A stretch of DNA of 64,000 nucleotides from positions 3,296,328-3,360,327 of the forward strand of contig VFFE01008422.1 in NCBI GenBank assembly GCA_008921705.1, read 5' to 3'. Shown here one piece after another: positions 50,607 to 64,000 of this stretch. The position numbers were made by a program, and so were the translations under genes. Position 1 is the first letter of the stretch. Every line of letters starts with the position of its first letter. The notes under the pieces are model-generated. The model had not been told where the DNA came from, made no database searches, and saw only the letters and a list, made by a program, of their open reading frames with translations. The stretch comes from Burhinus oedicnemus (Eukaryota; Chordata; Aves; Charadriiformes; Burhinidae).

Positions 50607-53600
50607 ACCAAATCTGTAGGAACTGCCTTAGTCTTCTAATATTGAAATTGTAATTATTTCTGTGTAAAGAGAGCTAAAAACTTGGGAATAGTGGGACAAA
50701 AATATAAGTACCAGAAATCCTTTGTACGTTTGAGACCCTTCTCATATTTCAGATAAAAGATTTTATTTGGCCCCTGTTATTGCCTGTTTCACTTCTTTGC
50801 ACTGTGACTGTGTACAGAAGATGAGGGATAAAAGCTACTTTGTATGGAAATACCCAAGTTAATTAACCAGACATAATATAATCCAAACCCCACACATTTG
50901 GTATGAAATGCAGAGAGTAATTGGAAAATAAGAGTTCCAAAAGGATCTCCAAAGAGATAACAGCAAATTAGGGAGAAGTTTGCATTAAGGTACGGGGGCA
51001 AGTACCCTCCTCCCAGGCAACACTTGCAACCACTCCCAAATGTGACTTACTTGGTGTGAGCAGGAGGGGCTGCTGCCCAGCCTGTATTGTACTGCAGTAG
51101 GGTAATACGCTGCTTCTCTATAGGACAGAAGAGATTACAGCCATAATACTGCTCTCCTCCTGGATACATCAGAAATGCACTGAAATAGACAGACTGCTTA
51201 TCTTTTGGTGTAAAGTGTATATGTGGGTGGATAAGTGAATGTGTGAAATAAAAGTGTGATTCCACCATCACTTTGTCTATATATTGTATTCCACTCACTC
51301 ATCTTTTTGTGTGTGTTTTTCTTTGGACTCCAAAGTCCTTTGGCTGTTTCTAAAGCACATAGACCGGAATCCTGAGTAGAGCTTTTGTGATCCAGTTGCA
51401 ATATTTCTCTTAATAAAAAGTGAATTTTTTCTGAGTGCCTTTAGCAGCACCGTTCTTGAGTCAACAAACCTGCAGAGCTGAGTCTCTGAGGTACTCTTGG
51501 AGACACTGTCAAAGCACATGCTATCCCTCACGTTTAGTAGAAACTTATGGAAGGCTTTTAGAAGTTACCACCTTGTAATTCCTCCTTAAATCACAATAAT
51601 GCCAAAGTACATGAAAATAACTAGGCTGTTGCTGTCCCAAGACTCCTTGCTGCCATACATTTTAGTGTTATTTTTTTATTGTGTTTGTACAGTACTGATG
51701 ACAGTGCAGCCAGGTGTTAAAAATTGTAACAGTGAACCCCAAGTAACCAGTTCTTTAGCAGGAAAAATCACCTATATTTATGTCAGTTGTACAGTACAGG
51801 TGGATGGGATTATGTCTTTCCATAGTTATGTTGGTATCCCAGATTTTAATCTGTTTTCCATATGCTTCTACTGAAAAACATGGCATCTGAAATATAGACC
51901 TGTGTCTGAACACCTTGTGATCTCCTCAGTATCTCTGGCAGACTTTAAGAGACTTCTGTCATACAGTAGTTGTAGATTTCCCTGCACAAGGGACAGGTTG
52001 TTTTCAGATGGCTTTATAATTTCTTTTGTGTCTGCATGGCAGTACAAAGAGATAAGGATCCTGAGGATCCAGCCCTTTGTGTTGGGTCTCTTCTAACTTC
52101 TGAGGTGGAACTAGTGTGAAGCTGCCAGTTACAGGCAAAGCCAAGGTAGAGAAGCCAACAGTGAAGAGTGACGTGAAAGAGGAAGTCTCAAAGCTGCACA
52201 GTAAAGAAGCTGATTAGGGAAATGAGCCCTGCAATTAAGGCCAGGAAGAAATATAAATGACAGACAGAACACAAGGGACAAAGAAAAGTGATTTTTAAAG
52301 GGAAATGAGGATGAAGAGAGATCAGGGGAAAAGAAAAAAAGACTAGACAGCTGCCAAAGAACAAAATTAGAGAAAAGAGTGCATTTAAGTAGGTTTAAAA
52401 CTTGAGATATAAAATGCATCTCTACAAATATCAGGAAAGAGATCTTTTAGAAGGCACAATAGAAACAATTTGAAAATAGCCTGAATTCTGAACAGTTATT
52501 AATTATAAAGACTATTATTAAAAAGAAATTCTAGTCCTCACTGTTGGCATATTTATCAGCAGACCCACAGCACTTTCAATTATAAATCCAAGTTTGGCTG
52601 AGTAGCAACTGTTGTACACCAAGTGTACAGCCATATTTCACATGTGGGTGAGCATCTTTTTCAAACACCAGGGAACATGATAATGATGCCCAAATACTAC
52701 AGAGGAGTCTCATAGAAAAGACGGAAGAAGGTATTTGTGTAAATTCAATAGTTTGGGCATACTGCTAAAGTAGGAAACTCTCTGCTTGTGAATATTTCCA
52801 GGCCAAATACAAACATTCCATCTGGCAAAATTCTAAACTTTTTCCTCCCTTTCACAGACTATTGAAACCCCTGACTTTTATTGGGAATATCGGCCCATAT
52901 TGACGTATTCTAAGACTAACCTCTGCTACGCAGAACCTGTCTGGGACAGGGAATCAACATCTTGCTTATGTCTCAGTCACTGCAATTCTTAACTTCTGCA
53001 AAACTTTGATAGTTGGCTTCTGCTTTCTGAATTCTTGTCTAAACTTTGAGACTGAAATTATCCAGGAAGTTAGTACTTTATTCTTTCCTGTAACATACCA
53101 TGGGGAATATGACATCTTGTACTGGGACAAGCTCTCCACCTTCAAAAGCACCTAATGCTTCTGAGTACTTTATAGTCTGGTTAGCCTGAACTATGAAAAA
53201 AACCCCACTCACCTAGAGAAAACTAGTCAATTGGTTCAAAAGAGGATCTATTAAGCTGAGAGGCCTTTTACAGTGCTTTTATTTTTTTTTTTTTCTCGAA
53301 GGTACTAGGTGCTATGAAAAAGAAAAGAGCAGAAAGGCTGAGAATTGGTTGCCTAGTAAAGATGAAGGAAGAGGACGTTGAATGTGGTGAAATCCCAATA
53401 GTTTAAGAGACTGAGTGGTGCTATGTGGCAGCTGATGCTGGTCTGTCTGAGCAGCTATGCTGACCGAGTGTCATTTTTGTTGACACCACTTTTTCTGATG
53501 TTGCTGTGTGAGGATAATTAGACTATATTATAATATACTGCCACTGAATTTGTAATCTGAATTTGCTAGGTTGTAACTTATGAGTGTTTAACTCTGAAAC

Positions 53601-56600
53601 ATTAGTAAATTACTGATGTGTGTGTATGCATATAAAGAACAGATGATATTATACTTTGCTTGTTGTACTGAAATATGCTTTAGTGGAAAACCCCCAAATA
53701 TTAAGCTTAAAGTGCAATGATGTAGACAAACTCAAAGATGAGTTAGTCATATACAATCATCAAGTCAATTGACTGTATTTACATTTTTTGCTTCCAAATG
53801 CTCCCTTTTACTCATATTTTTCATAGGCTTTGGATGTATGCGTTTAAAACAAGCAGAATAATGGTAGTACTGTCTATACTACTGATACTGGACAATTTTC
53901 TCTTTTACTCCTGTAATATTTCAAGAAAGAAAAAAAAAACCAAAAATGAAAATCTTCCCTTGGTGTTCATAGTCAAACAAGTGCTGGTTCCTTGAAAATC
54001 AGTAAACTTGAGTTATGGAAACCTATTCCACAGAGAAGGAAAGACATTACTTCTGAATGGTACTGTTCAGTAGAACCAATAGCAATAAAATGTCTATGCC
54101 ATAATTTTGACACATATGGTAGACTCATAAAAGTTTAGCACAATTACACCAAGCAGTGAAAGGAAGCTACTGCAAGGATAGTTATGGAGTGAGGCAGGCA
54201 GCTCAGGGAAAGTAGCAAAGCCCTAAACTCATGCATTTCTTTGCCATCATTCCACCAGATGAGCAAAGGAGAGCTGCATCCAGTTCTGCTAATTTACTCG
54301 TCCCTTCTTTCTTCCTTCCAGCCTACTGCTAGATGCTTTTTAGACTGTGGGCTGCAAACCTAAGGCACAAAGCTGGAGTGCCCAAGCTACTGCTTATGCC
54401 AAGAAAAGTCTTGGATAGCCTAAGTTGAAATATTTGGGTTTTCTCAGGATGCAGGGCATGAATTCAGATATTAATTCATATCATCCTTGAAGAAAAATAT
54501 TGCAGCTGGCTGCTCAGGGATATTTGTAACTTTTGGTTTAGGTTCCTTTTCCTTTGTTGCTTTCAATTTTTTTGGTTCTTAGTTGATTGTGCTAGGGACA
54601 ACCCAAAGTTTGGTCTGAGTTTTAAGCTAATTTCTGATAGACTTTTACTTTGTTGCCAGTTTAGAAAAGCCTTTAAAAACTCATTATGACAGAGTGGAGT
54701 TTGTAATCCACCACTACATGTACTACTCTTTGTAACTACATGTTGCCTTTATACAGACTAGAGAACTGTCACACTGTTAGGTGCAATCAATCAGCAACTA
54801 TTGAAAAAAGCTGCCAAGTTCATGGCAGCAAGTGTAAATTATTGAAGTCTTTCCAATAGCAGCTTAAAATGAGAATATCCAGATAACCCAGAGATCAATC
54901 ATCATGCTGAAAAACTGCCTTGGTCTGCCAAAGAAAATTAGGTGAAAGAAAGTCTCATAGCTCTGTCAAAATGACTTTGTCATAGGCAATACCAGAAGAA
55001 AAAGTATTCCTGAAAAAAACCACCCTACATTCAGGGTGGTTTGTTTGCTTCTTTTATGGAACCTATCTCTTTATCACCTTGTCTTTCTATGCCCAACATA
55101 GAAAATTATGTCAAAATAACACTTAGTGTTTAGATATTGACTGCAATAATCTTTTGCTCAATGTCAAATGAATATCAAAAAAGGCTATCATTCTGGTGGG
55201 TGTTATCTTGGTCAGTTCATAGCTGAAAAATCAGTTCCATTTCTTACTGTGTTCACTGCGTGGAAAATACATTGCTTTCAACTTCAGTGAAAATAGTGTG
55301 AAACAGTCTGTTGACTTTTCTTCCCCACAAGAAAAGCATCATTTAATTGGAAGGTTTTTACACTTTTACAAAGAGAATAGAACAAACAAGAGAGGGAAAA
55401 TATGAATGACCAGCTGACTGAATTCTTCTTACATTTTCTTAAGGAGTTCATTGAATAGGCTTCATACTCAGAAATTTTTACCAAATCTTCAACAACAGAT
55501 TGAAGAACGCAAATAAGCCCCATTTTTTTTTTAATAGTTTGTTTTGTCTCAGGACTTGAAATACATCACAAAGGACAGGATGAGTATGATCAACTGTAGC
55601 CTGCCACTGAGTCTTAAATTTCTTGCAGAGGTCTCAAAAGTCACAGAGAAAGTAACCCATGTCAACAACTGGAAAACATTTTGATCACTTACCAATTCCA
55701 AACTGGCACAGAAATATTCAAGCTGACTTCTCCTCTGTCTTGTAGAAGAATGATTGACTAATGAGAATACATACCGTTCCAGTAGGTAGGGTGTATATGA
55801 TAGATTTTGTACAACAATTGTCAATGACATTATAGTGCATTTTGAATTTTTATGAATGTCTTCCATGCAATAAACTCACTGGGACAAGGCTGTTCAATTA
55901 AAAATAATCCTGGTATCAGAAACACCTTTTTTTTGTGTAGAATGAAATTGGAAAGGCTATAGTGACTAGCTGGCTTTTAGAATTTATTATGACTATGAGC
56001 TTCCTGCTTTCTTGGCTAGGTTAAGATATGAAGTTACAGAAAAGAGGAGCAATAGTATGGTAACTTGAAGTTATACAGGTGTGTAAGTCAACCTGCCTAT
56101 CTTAATATTCAGATAAACCTGAATATTTTTGTAATTAGGTTGCTAAGAAAAGTTCCTCATCCTGAGATATTTAGGTGTCCGAAATAGGAATATCTGAGGG
56201 TTCTGTGATACACTCATGAGAAAATTCCATGCAGTTTGCATGTAGTGGTACTTTGTTTCCATGAATGAAAAGGCAGTGAGGAAGGGCAGCTGCATTCAAA
56301 GGAGAACATACTTTTAACAAGTGAACATTCCACCGCATGGGGCAGATATCATCTACTCAGTACGTTGTCAAAGATCTTTGTATATTGACATATATCAAAG
56401 AAGCATATTACTGAACACGTGGTATAAACAGACACTTCAAGAGTACAAAGTGATCTGGAAAGCTATTATGGGACATGGTAGAAGCTCTGACAAGGGACAG
56501 CAACCTGATAGCCACAGGCAAGCGCAGGATTGTTGTGAATGATGCTTCTGAAGTCAGCCAAAATGCCAGATGTTTTTTCTGAATCTGAATCTTCCAGATC

Positions 56601-57609
56601 TTGGCATCTACATGATTGTCTGACCAACCACAGAAACAGCAGAAGAGAAAGAACCATTGATTGTTTATAAAATTCTTCCCTATGTTCAGTACAAATAGTA
56701 TGTTATGTTTCCTTAAAGCTCTCCATCTGATCTAAAACCCTTTTGAATATATGAAGCTGTGAATTAAGACTTGGCGTGTTTTACAGAGCAGGAAGGAGAA
56801 CAAATACAAAGGCAAAGCTGAGGCAAAATACAGATGCTGACACAGAGGCAACTGGATTCATTCTGCATGGCTCAGCATCTCTACACCCAGATTGCTCTTC
56901 AGGATGTCTGGGTAAGGGAGTTACATTTCCAAATATAAAGAATCAAACTTAAAAATTTAGCCAAAGTGATAAACTGGACAGTTTGACATGGATTAAGTTA
57001 ATCATTGATATCTATTTTGATGCTATAAAGTCCTATAGAACTATTTTCTTTAAGACTGGCCATTTAACAGGAGTTTATATTCAGTTTAAAGAAATACACA
57101 CTGCACTGTACTCACTAGGAAAGTGTTATAACTATTATACTTGATTGAAAAGTAAGTGATAAGTTCAAGGGAGAAAATAATTACCTTCCAGTTATTGTTG
57201 AACTTCCAATAATTAGACTTCTAGAAGTTTAATGGCCAATCTAGGGCTTTAATTTTTTAATAGCTTTAATTTTGTGGTGAAGATTCAGGCTTGGAGATCA
57301 GACCCAAGTGAATACACTTTTATTTGTCTTCTGATTGCATTTGTAATCCTTGAAGACAAGGAAGATAGATGCCCAAAACCAAGAGTTTAGTGGCAAATTT
57401 GTAAGTAAGGAGAATGAAGTCAGTTCGAAAACAGCAACTATATGTAATCCTTATTAATACTGAATAGGTTTTCCTTCTAGAAAAGCCACTGACTTGCAGC
57501 ACAGAATAAGGAAAACAGAGGAAAATAACAACACTGAAAAGTATGAACTGAATGTGAATAACTTAGCAAAAAATATGAACCACTTTGAACAACTTGTTGA
57601 AAATGCTAT
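50607..57609. other. AT-rich unique DNA, nothing recognised
   Basis: About 7 kb without a supported gene. A perfect 10-bp hairpin lies at 55017-55042. The stretch 51040-51300 contains AATAAA near 51249 and is slightly GC-richer, which could mark an old LTR or 3' UTR, but no termini or duplication were found. The longest frame, 55549-55866 (-, 105 codons), has no recognisable domain. Confidence 0.5.
55017..55042. repeat. Perfect 10-bp hairpin with 6-base loop
   Basis: AAACCACCCT and AGGGTGGTTT form perfect 10-bp arms around the loop ACATTC, with A-rich sequence before and T-rich sequence after that could extend the stem imperfectly. No RNA gene or terminator role can be assigned. Confidence 0.85.
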
Positions 57610-57954
57610 TGTGGGAGACCTCGGCTGGTCCGAGGGATCGGAATGCAAGTTTAACATTGACCTTGAGCAGATACCCGTGTATCCTTGAAGAGACTGGGGA
57701 GTCCTGAGAAGAGCGGAGCAAACAAGTGAACACAGTGATAAACATTCTAAGGGTTGGCAAACATCCTGGCTTTGACCAGAGCATGGACAGCGCGTGATCA
57801 ACAATTGTATTGGCTGGCTGGCGTGTGATGTGAGAGTGGATTGGGCAGAAATAGAATGGTAGAGTATATAAAAAGGCACTGCTTGTAAAATAAAGGATGA
57901 TAGAAGAATTACTGTAACTTGATATTCAGTGTCGTGTCCGTCTCTACAACGACA
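57610..57954 (+). mobile_element. Solo LTR, ERVK-like, 345 bp, perfect 6-bp duplication
   Basis: An LTR starting TGTGGGAGACC and ending ACAACGACA, flanked by a perfect 6-bp direct repeat TGCTAT (57604-57609 and 57955-57960). It carries an ATTGG (inverted CCAAT) at about 57808-57812, a TATA box TATATAAAAA (57865-57874) and AATAAA (57889-57894) just behind it, so R is very short. Length, duplication size and signal spacing fit a small avian ERVK/alpharetrovirus-like LTR. No primer-binding site or coding DNA follows. It shares the TGTGGG start and a CGTCTCT word near the end of U5 with the LTR at 42036-42468, so the two may be related subfamilies. The 172-codon minus-strand frame across it is chance. 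Confidence 0.92.
57865..57894 (+). promoter_or_regulatory. TATA box and poly(A) signal of the 345-bp LTR
   Basis: TATATAAAAA (57865-57874) is followed 14 bp later by AATAAA (57889-57894), the same compact layout as in the other ERVK-like LTR. Activity is inferred. Confidence 0.75.
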
Positions 57955-57960
57955 TGCTAT

Positions 57961-60900
57961 GGGCAAAACCACATGTCTAATACTCTATTAAGTGTGATTT
58001 TTCATCCTTAAGCAATTTACATGCATCTAGGGTGAAATGTGGTATTAATCATACATCACATGACGCAGAGTGAGCCATGAAGCATTTCAGCTGCCTGTCA
58101 AATCATTGTTATTTTCAGAGATGTACATAAGATGAGTGTAATTATGAGCGTACATCAAAAAGTATTGAAAACAAGAAAGGAATGGTAGTAGGACAAACAG
58201 TTCATTTTCAGAAAGAAACATCTTAAGAGGAACAAGTAGGTACAGGCAAATCTTTGAGTACCAGGAACACAACTTCTCCTAACGTATCTGAAAGAAATAC
58301 CGTGTTTGCATATTGTGTTTTGTAGAAGTCACAGCTAAAGCAACAAACAGTTGTAAGCACTGAAGAACATTATGCATAACCAGTGTGAAGTTTGTCGTCT
58401 CTCTTCCTAGACAATATTTGTGACAGGAAAAAGGAACAGGTTTTGCAAATACAAGGCCAATGTCAAGAGCAGTAAGCCACAGGAGCAGCCTCAAAAAAAC
58501 ATAGGGGAGATCTCATGTGAATGAATATACTTATCTTCAGAAAACAGCAAGAGTTACATTGGCCATCTAGATGACTGTCAGGAGTAGATAAACTGTGTTC
58601 TAATCATAGGTGACTAGGAGAAACTCAGTGAAAGCAGCCCTTCCAGAATTAGTTATCTATAGCTTGCATATGCACAGTATAACTGCTAGTTGCAACTATA
58701 GCTAGCAAATAGAAAAGAAATAGCTGGTAGGACAAAGGAGATCAATGATGCTAAGAAATGAGACAGGAGGAGTTAGGGTTTTTCAGATTTGTCCATTCCT
58801 TCCTCTGTATTACAGAGAGACCAAGACAAGTGCATCTCTGAGCCAGGTTTGCACCAAGTATGCTGGCATCTTTCTTCTTGGGCTTGTTAGCGCTGCTGTC
58901 CCCTTTGAATAATTTATTCCTAAGAAAGTTGTTTAAAAACTATTTTGTTTTTTCATCCCTTGTGTCTATGAGCTTTTATTTATTGTTCTATGTGTGAACA
59001 CACATCCAGTCCTGATTACACGTTTTGACAGATGTCTTTATTACCCAGCGGAAGAGGACCTTTCCCGTAGGCATTGCTTTCTGTATGATTTTATTTGACA
59101 GAACTGGTGTGTATTGTTCAATTCCTTTTGAAATGTTCTCTTGTGCAATTTTATGCTGTCATGCATCAAGAATTGCATACTTCTTTTATTTAAAAATCAA
59201 TAAAACTTAAGTTAAAACAAAGAGAAGCTACTGATAACAAATACCTTGTTTAATCAAAGGAAATGGAAAGTTCATTTACCTTGCTACACGCAGAAGTATT
59301 GTATATAGAGAAGGGTTCTGAGGTTTTTGTTTGAAACAAAGTAAAGGTTTTATTTCCAAGTCTCAGGTCTTCTGTGCAAGACTTTTTATGGCAAACATTG
59401 CTAATAGCAAATTTTTTAAGAAAGATTGACTTTATAAAGGAATAGATCTTTTTGTGAAGCTTCTCAGATTCCTCTTGATATGGTCAAAAGCAATTCTGTT
59501 CCTCATAGATGTTTGCGTTTTCCTTTGGTAGATATTGTATTATCCACATTATCAAAAGATTACCCCAAAATTTATCTCTTGATCAAAATCAAAGGGGATG
59601 TGACATATCTGAATGGAAACTATTTTAAAACAGATACATTAAAGACAAAAAAAATCTAGTGAAGAAACTGTAAAAAAAAAAGTCCTTTCTTGTTGCAAGG
59701 GCTCTGTAAAAGTAAAGTAATGTGTTCTTGAAGCATTTCTCAATAAATTGAAACAGAATTTAGTGGACAGGTTATAATTTATTCATGATTCTTAAGGAAA
59801 GCAAAGCAAAGTTCCATATTTAGTGATACTGCATTATAGTACTGGACTGTGGAAAAATAAAAACTTTCTAGTAGATTTGTTCATTTTGAGTTTTCTGGTA
59901 AATGGAAGCTGGTAAGATGGCTTTCCCTTACTGATGAAGATCTATGAGACTGTAGGTGCTGGCAACCATTTTCTAAGTTCACATCTGGGGATTCTGTAGA
60001 AGGTGATTACACAAAACTAGATGACTGTCTGTAGCAGCTGGATCCTTCTTTCCTCAAATGACCTAGACACATGGAGGTGTTTGACTTGCACGGATGCCTC
60101 GCTGAGTTCATGTTGTGGTGATGACTTCCATGGTCAATGTACTTCAAATTTGAAATAAGATACTCTATGACATCTGAATCCATGTGGTATTCCTTCCTCT
60201 GTGAGAATAATGTTTTAATACATCAACATTATCATTCATGCAACAGTCCTTGAATGTAAAGTCCATGCTCATAGCAATCAAGAAAAGTAGTAGCTGTGCG
60301 CAGCCACTTTCCTACTGCACTGTTATTTAACACAGCACAATGATTACCAAGTGACAACACACCAGGACCTTACCCTTTCTATCCCATGGCATGTTTTGAT
60401 ATGATTACATACTGCTGTTGCTGACTTTGATTTCTACTTCAAGCCCTGCGTGCTTTGTAGGACACATGCATGCTGAGGAAGAGTGAATTCTAAAACAAAC
60501 TGTTGTGTCCCTGAGCCTTGGGATTGTCTCAAAAAACCAAGAATAAAACAAAAACCAACCACAGAACCTCTTTATTGCCCATTGGCATAATTGCCTAAAG
60601 CTTATACTTGGTACCTCTGTTTTTGAGAGCTGATGTAAATTAGGATTTTGTTGTACTTTATTAAGGCAGTTTTGCTTAGTGCAGGCTCCTATTCAGATTA
60701 TATTTCAGTTAAATACGTTCTCTCTTTACGTGTTCCTCTCTGTTTTCTAGTGGTTAATAGAGTGGTTCACCTTTAGTTCACCTGGCATGAGGAGAGATGA
60801 AGAATTAAAAGAAGGGAAATGCTGGTGTGTTGGCATAAACAAGGTGCAAGAGGAAAGGAAACACCATATGCAGCATTAATAAAAGACCAAGGATTTGATT

Positions 60901-63900
60901 TTGGAGAAGGCTTTGGGTTAAGAGTGGTACTTACCTTAAACCTTTGCCCATTTTTAGTTTTGACTATATGGATCTCTGTTTATGGGGTGCCAGTGTTTTC
61001 CTTTGACCCTGCTTCTTGAGCTGCAGGATTATTACACGGATGATAGAGAGGTGAGGCATTCCCAGGCCTTAGTTTGGAAAGGACAGATTTCCCTGTTGAT
61101 GTTTAATAGATACAATGCTGCGGCATGAAGTCTGTACCAGAAGTTACAGGAAGAAATTCAGAAGGCCGCTAGGTTGATAGACACATGTTCCTGTCCTGAT
61201 TGACCAATAGAGGACACATTGCTGGAAATCTGTTCTGCACCTGCACACCTTTCTTTACGGTTAAGGTAAGAATAGATTATGTGTATATGATCTTTTTTAA
61301 TGACACAGAGAATATGTTGAAGCATAGTTTATAGAAGGTTTTATAGCTTTTAATAACACTATTTTTCTTTTAATATTCCTATTCCTTATGGCTTTTCTCT
61401 TCCCTTTATTTGAAATCTTTACCTAATGCTAACAAAACTAGCCCAACTTCTTCATGACACCAGTTTTTTTTTTTCCTGATAGGCAGGGCTTCTTCCAATT
61501 CAAAATTACTTTGTCATTACACATTATACATATATCTCTGCATATATATGTGTATACATATTTTTTCCAAAGAAATGGTATTAGTATAATCATTTATCAA
61601 AGGGGGCCCATGATTTTCAGTGATGGAATATTTCTTCTTCGGTGATTAATTTCAGGAGAGCCATTTTGTGAAAAATGATTGAGGTATGGTTTTTAGACAA
61701 AATGTGGGAAAGCTATATAAAACAATTATTTTTCTACACACATTACAGGGAAAGGAAAGTGAGTTATCTGTGGTTTAAAGACTTTTGTACTGTGAAGCAA
61801 GAATGACTTTCTTGTTCCTTCATGACTCTTAGAGATGGTCTATGTGTTCTCTGACAAGTTCTGGTGATTGCCAAAGGAAATGACTACATAGCACAGATAC
61901 AAAGGTAGAACAATACTGTTTTTAATTTCTTCTCCCAAACCTGGATTAGAAGAGATACTGAAATGCAACCTTGCTTTGGGAAACCAAACTAAAATTGTTT
62001 GTTGAATTGGAATAGAGCTGTCTTGGTTAGAAGATAAATGCAACCTGCTGCAGGAAAGTTCAATGTAACCTACTCAACAAGGTATACTTGAATTTAAAAC
62101 ACAACAAAACTTCAAACAAAAATGTGGAGACCAAAGTAATACCAAATATGTAACCCCTCTTTTTCAGCTTTATTTAGATAACCACAACAAAAAATTTCAA
62201 AGGTTTTAAGGAGAAAACTCATCACTCCTGACAGCTGATTCTAAATATTTTGAGGGGCTGAAGTGAGTAATTCACTCAAGAATATCTGTAAGCAAGTTAT
62301 ACAGTGCATTTTTTTTATTACTAGAAATGGATGTAGGACTTCGTAGCATTTCAGCTGCTCATGATTTTTATGGGTATACGTGATAGTTTCCAGTGAACAG
62401 ATGTGCTAACATTTTGTAAATGTCCTTTGGCCTATTTCAGTCTTTGGTGAGTGTGTGCTCTTTTGCGTATATGATAGTGGCTCACACTGCATAACAGCTC
62501 ATGGTGTAGTAAATGCTATTCATAGCCTTGGAAAGATGGATTTCCACTCATCTTTGTGAATTTCTTTCCCAAGACTGCAGGATTATAATTATGTCTGTGA
62601 GGGAGAATATTATTATGGTAGATTTATTTAGGGTTCTATGTGCAATGTGTTTTAAGTTCAAACCTGGTTCACTGGAATATGTGAAAATCTTAACTTATAA
62701 GACTTAAACTAGAGAAATAAGAATAAAGTTATCTCTTATTATGTACATTAACACACCTTTTTTTAAAAAAAACCAAACACTAACCTTTTCATGTCTATCT
62801 TCATTATTTTGTGATCAATGAAACTTCCTATATTTCAAATTTTTTCTTTTAAAAAAAGAACAATCATTATATAACTTGCTGTACATGAAAGATTATTCTA
62901 ATACCAAAAGCTTGAAAAGTTTGGATGGAAGGTCCCAGATGGTCATCGACCTCTGAACATTTATTGTACCAATTAACCTTTCAAAATGGCATCCATTCTG
63001 TCACATTATGAGTTCACGATATTCTGCTTGAAGCAGGTTTCTGCAATACATTAAAAGCATAGAGCTTTGAAGTTTGATCCAGCATGGCTCAAAAAATCTT
63101 TACTACCTACAGACTGAACACACTCCCTCCAAATGCTGTAATCACAAGCCTATTAGATGAAAAGGAACAAGGAGAAGAGCTTACCCTCCTCTGCCAGTCC
63201 TATGATGGAAAGGACTGACCTTCGTGTTTCAAGGAAAAACGGGTATGGTTACCTACCAGCAGATGCTATTAAGAGGCTTGCTAATGATGAACTGCATGAA
63301 AAACTTCCCTGCAAACCAAAATAAGGTATTTTGATTATCAAGTAGACATTTTTTTGTGATCACTTGTTTATGTGGCTCCTGCTCAGTGTACTGACTACTG
63401 TGAATAGCCAGTACAGGCTATACTGTAGGCTGACAAATCTGCTACTGCTGTATGTTGTGTAGCTGGTAAAAATAATCAGTCTTGGTTGGTGATTCCTCTA
63501 TGGCACCTTTGTGCCTAAATCCTTTTATGTATTAACGTGTTTTAGATAAGAAAGAGTGAGTGGAATATCATGTAAAGGTTACTACAGTACAGTATGCAGT
63601 GACAAGGTCTTGGGGTAATAGCAAAATTGATCCAGGAATAACATGGCTGTTGAATTCCCCTGGAGTATATTGCCTCAATGCTGAGAAACCACCTGTGTTT
63701 TGTTTCCTTACAGCTGTGCAAAGAGCAATTATTTACCCAAATGCCTGTTGACAGAATTTCTAGAAAATTGTAACTAATAATAATTTGGAGAGAAAGGAAA
63801 ATAAGCTAATGAATAACTATCATTTAGAGACATTTAAATTGGCAGAAAATGAGATGATGAAACTGAGCAGGGTTATCTGAGCCACCTGAACACCTAAAAG

Positions 63901-64000
63901 TACACTCCATTCTGTCGGCCTTTGGGTTCCTCCATCAGCTTTGCTCAAGTGCTTACCATGGATTTTTGTTTGTTTTGGGTTTTTTCTAAAGTTCTGATGG
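57961..64000. other. AT-rich unique DNA, nothing recognised
   Basis: About 6 kb with no supported gene. A TA-rich microsatellite-like tract lies at 61519-61563. A 43-codon frame starting at 63084 (+) and the frame 60819-61019 (+) have no recognisable content. Confidence 0.55.
61519..61563. repeat. TA-rich imperfect simple repeat
   Basis: ATATATCT, CATATATATG and TGTATACATA units in a low-complexity tract, an ordinary decayed microsatellite with hairpin potential. Confidence 0.8.

Noticed and set aside
57454..57972. 172-codon minus-strand frame
   Set aside because: It spans the ERVK-like solo LTR in antisense; no protein features.
1..64000. CRISPR arrays, bacterial operons, tRNA or rRNA genes
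   Set aside because: No spaced direct-repeat array, no dense gene layout and no cloverleaf or rRNA sequence was seen; the repeats identify a bird genome.

Overview
The window looks like a piece of bird nuclear genome: AT-rich, non-coding, with no intact protein-coding gene, RNA gene or CRISPR array that I can support. The bird assignment rests on the repeats. CR1 LINEs with the characteristic ATTCTATGA-type 3' end make up about 13% of the sequence, and there are four solo LTRs of avian type (two ERVL-like, two ERVK-like), about 3%. The ERVL-like LTR family, as I know it, is common in Neoaves, so a non-galliform bird is my inference. There are no operons or dense genes, and all long open frames are CR1 remnants, frames antisense to CR1, frames inside LTRs, or chance. 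The window could be intergenic or lie inside a large intron; the sequence alone does not decide this.

Layout. 1-4436: unique AT-rich DNA. 4437-6357: CR1 copy A (+), 5'-truncated, with the reverse-transcriptase (RT) half and the 3' end. About 8080-8375: a much older CR1/L3-like remnant (+). 13499-14070: ERVL-type solo LTR (+). 14071-23760: unique DNA. 23761-24310: a GC-rich, CpG-poor block unlike its surroundings, followed by a moderately GC-rich stretch to about 24920. 28164-29100: CR1 copy B (-). 34329-34910: a second ERVL-type solo LTR (-), same family as the first. About 37995-39497: CR1 copy C, a rearranged cluster in which inverted ORF1 and ORF2 pieces abut a sense RT/3' segment. 42036-42468: ERVK-type solo LTR (+) with a perfect 6-bp target duplication GTGTGG. 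About 46860-50606: CR1 copy D (+), the longest and most decayed copy, with relics of both the ORF1 esterase and the ORF2 endonuclease/RT. 57610-57954: a second ERVK-type solo LTR (+) with a perfect 6-bp duplication TGCTAT. The rest is AT-rich unique sequence with a few microsatellites and small palindromes.

None of the repeats looks active. All CR1 reading frames carry stops and frameshifts, and two of the three copies that retain the RT active-site region have lost its aspartates. The LTRs are solo and no retroviral coding DNA remains. The LTRs still carry TATA-like and poly(A) signals, so they are the best candidates for regulatory activity. I did not find a new biological system; the rearranged CR1 cluster and the unexplained GC-rich block are the most useful places to look again.
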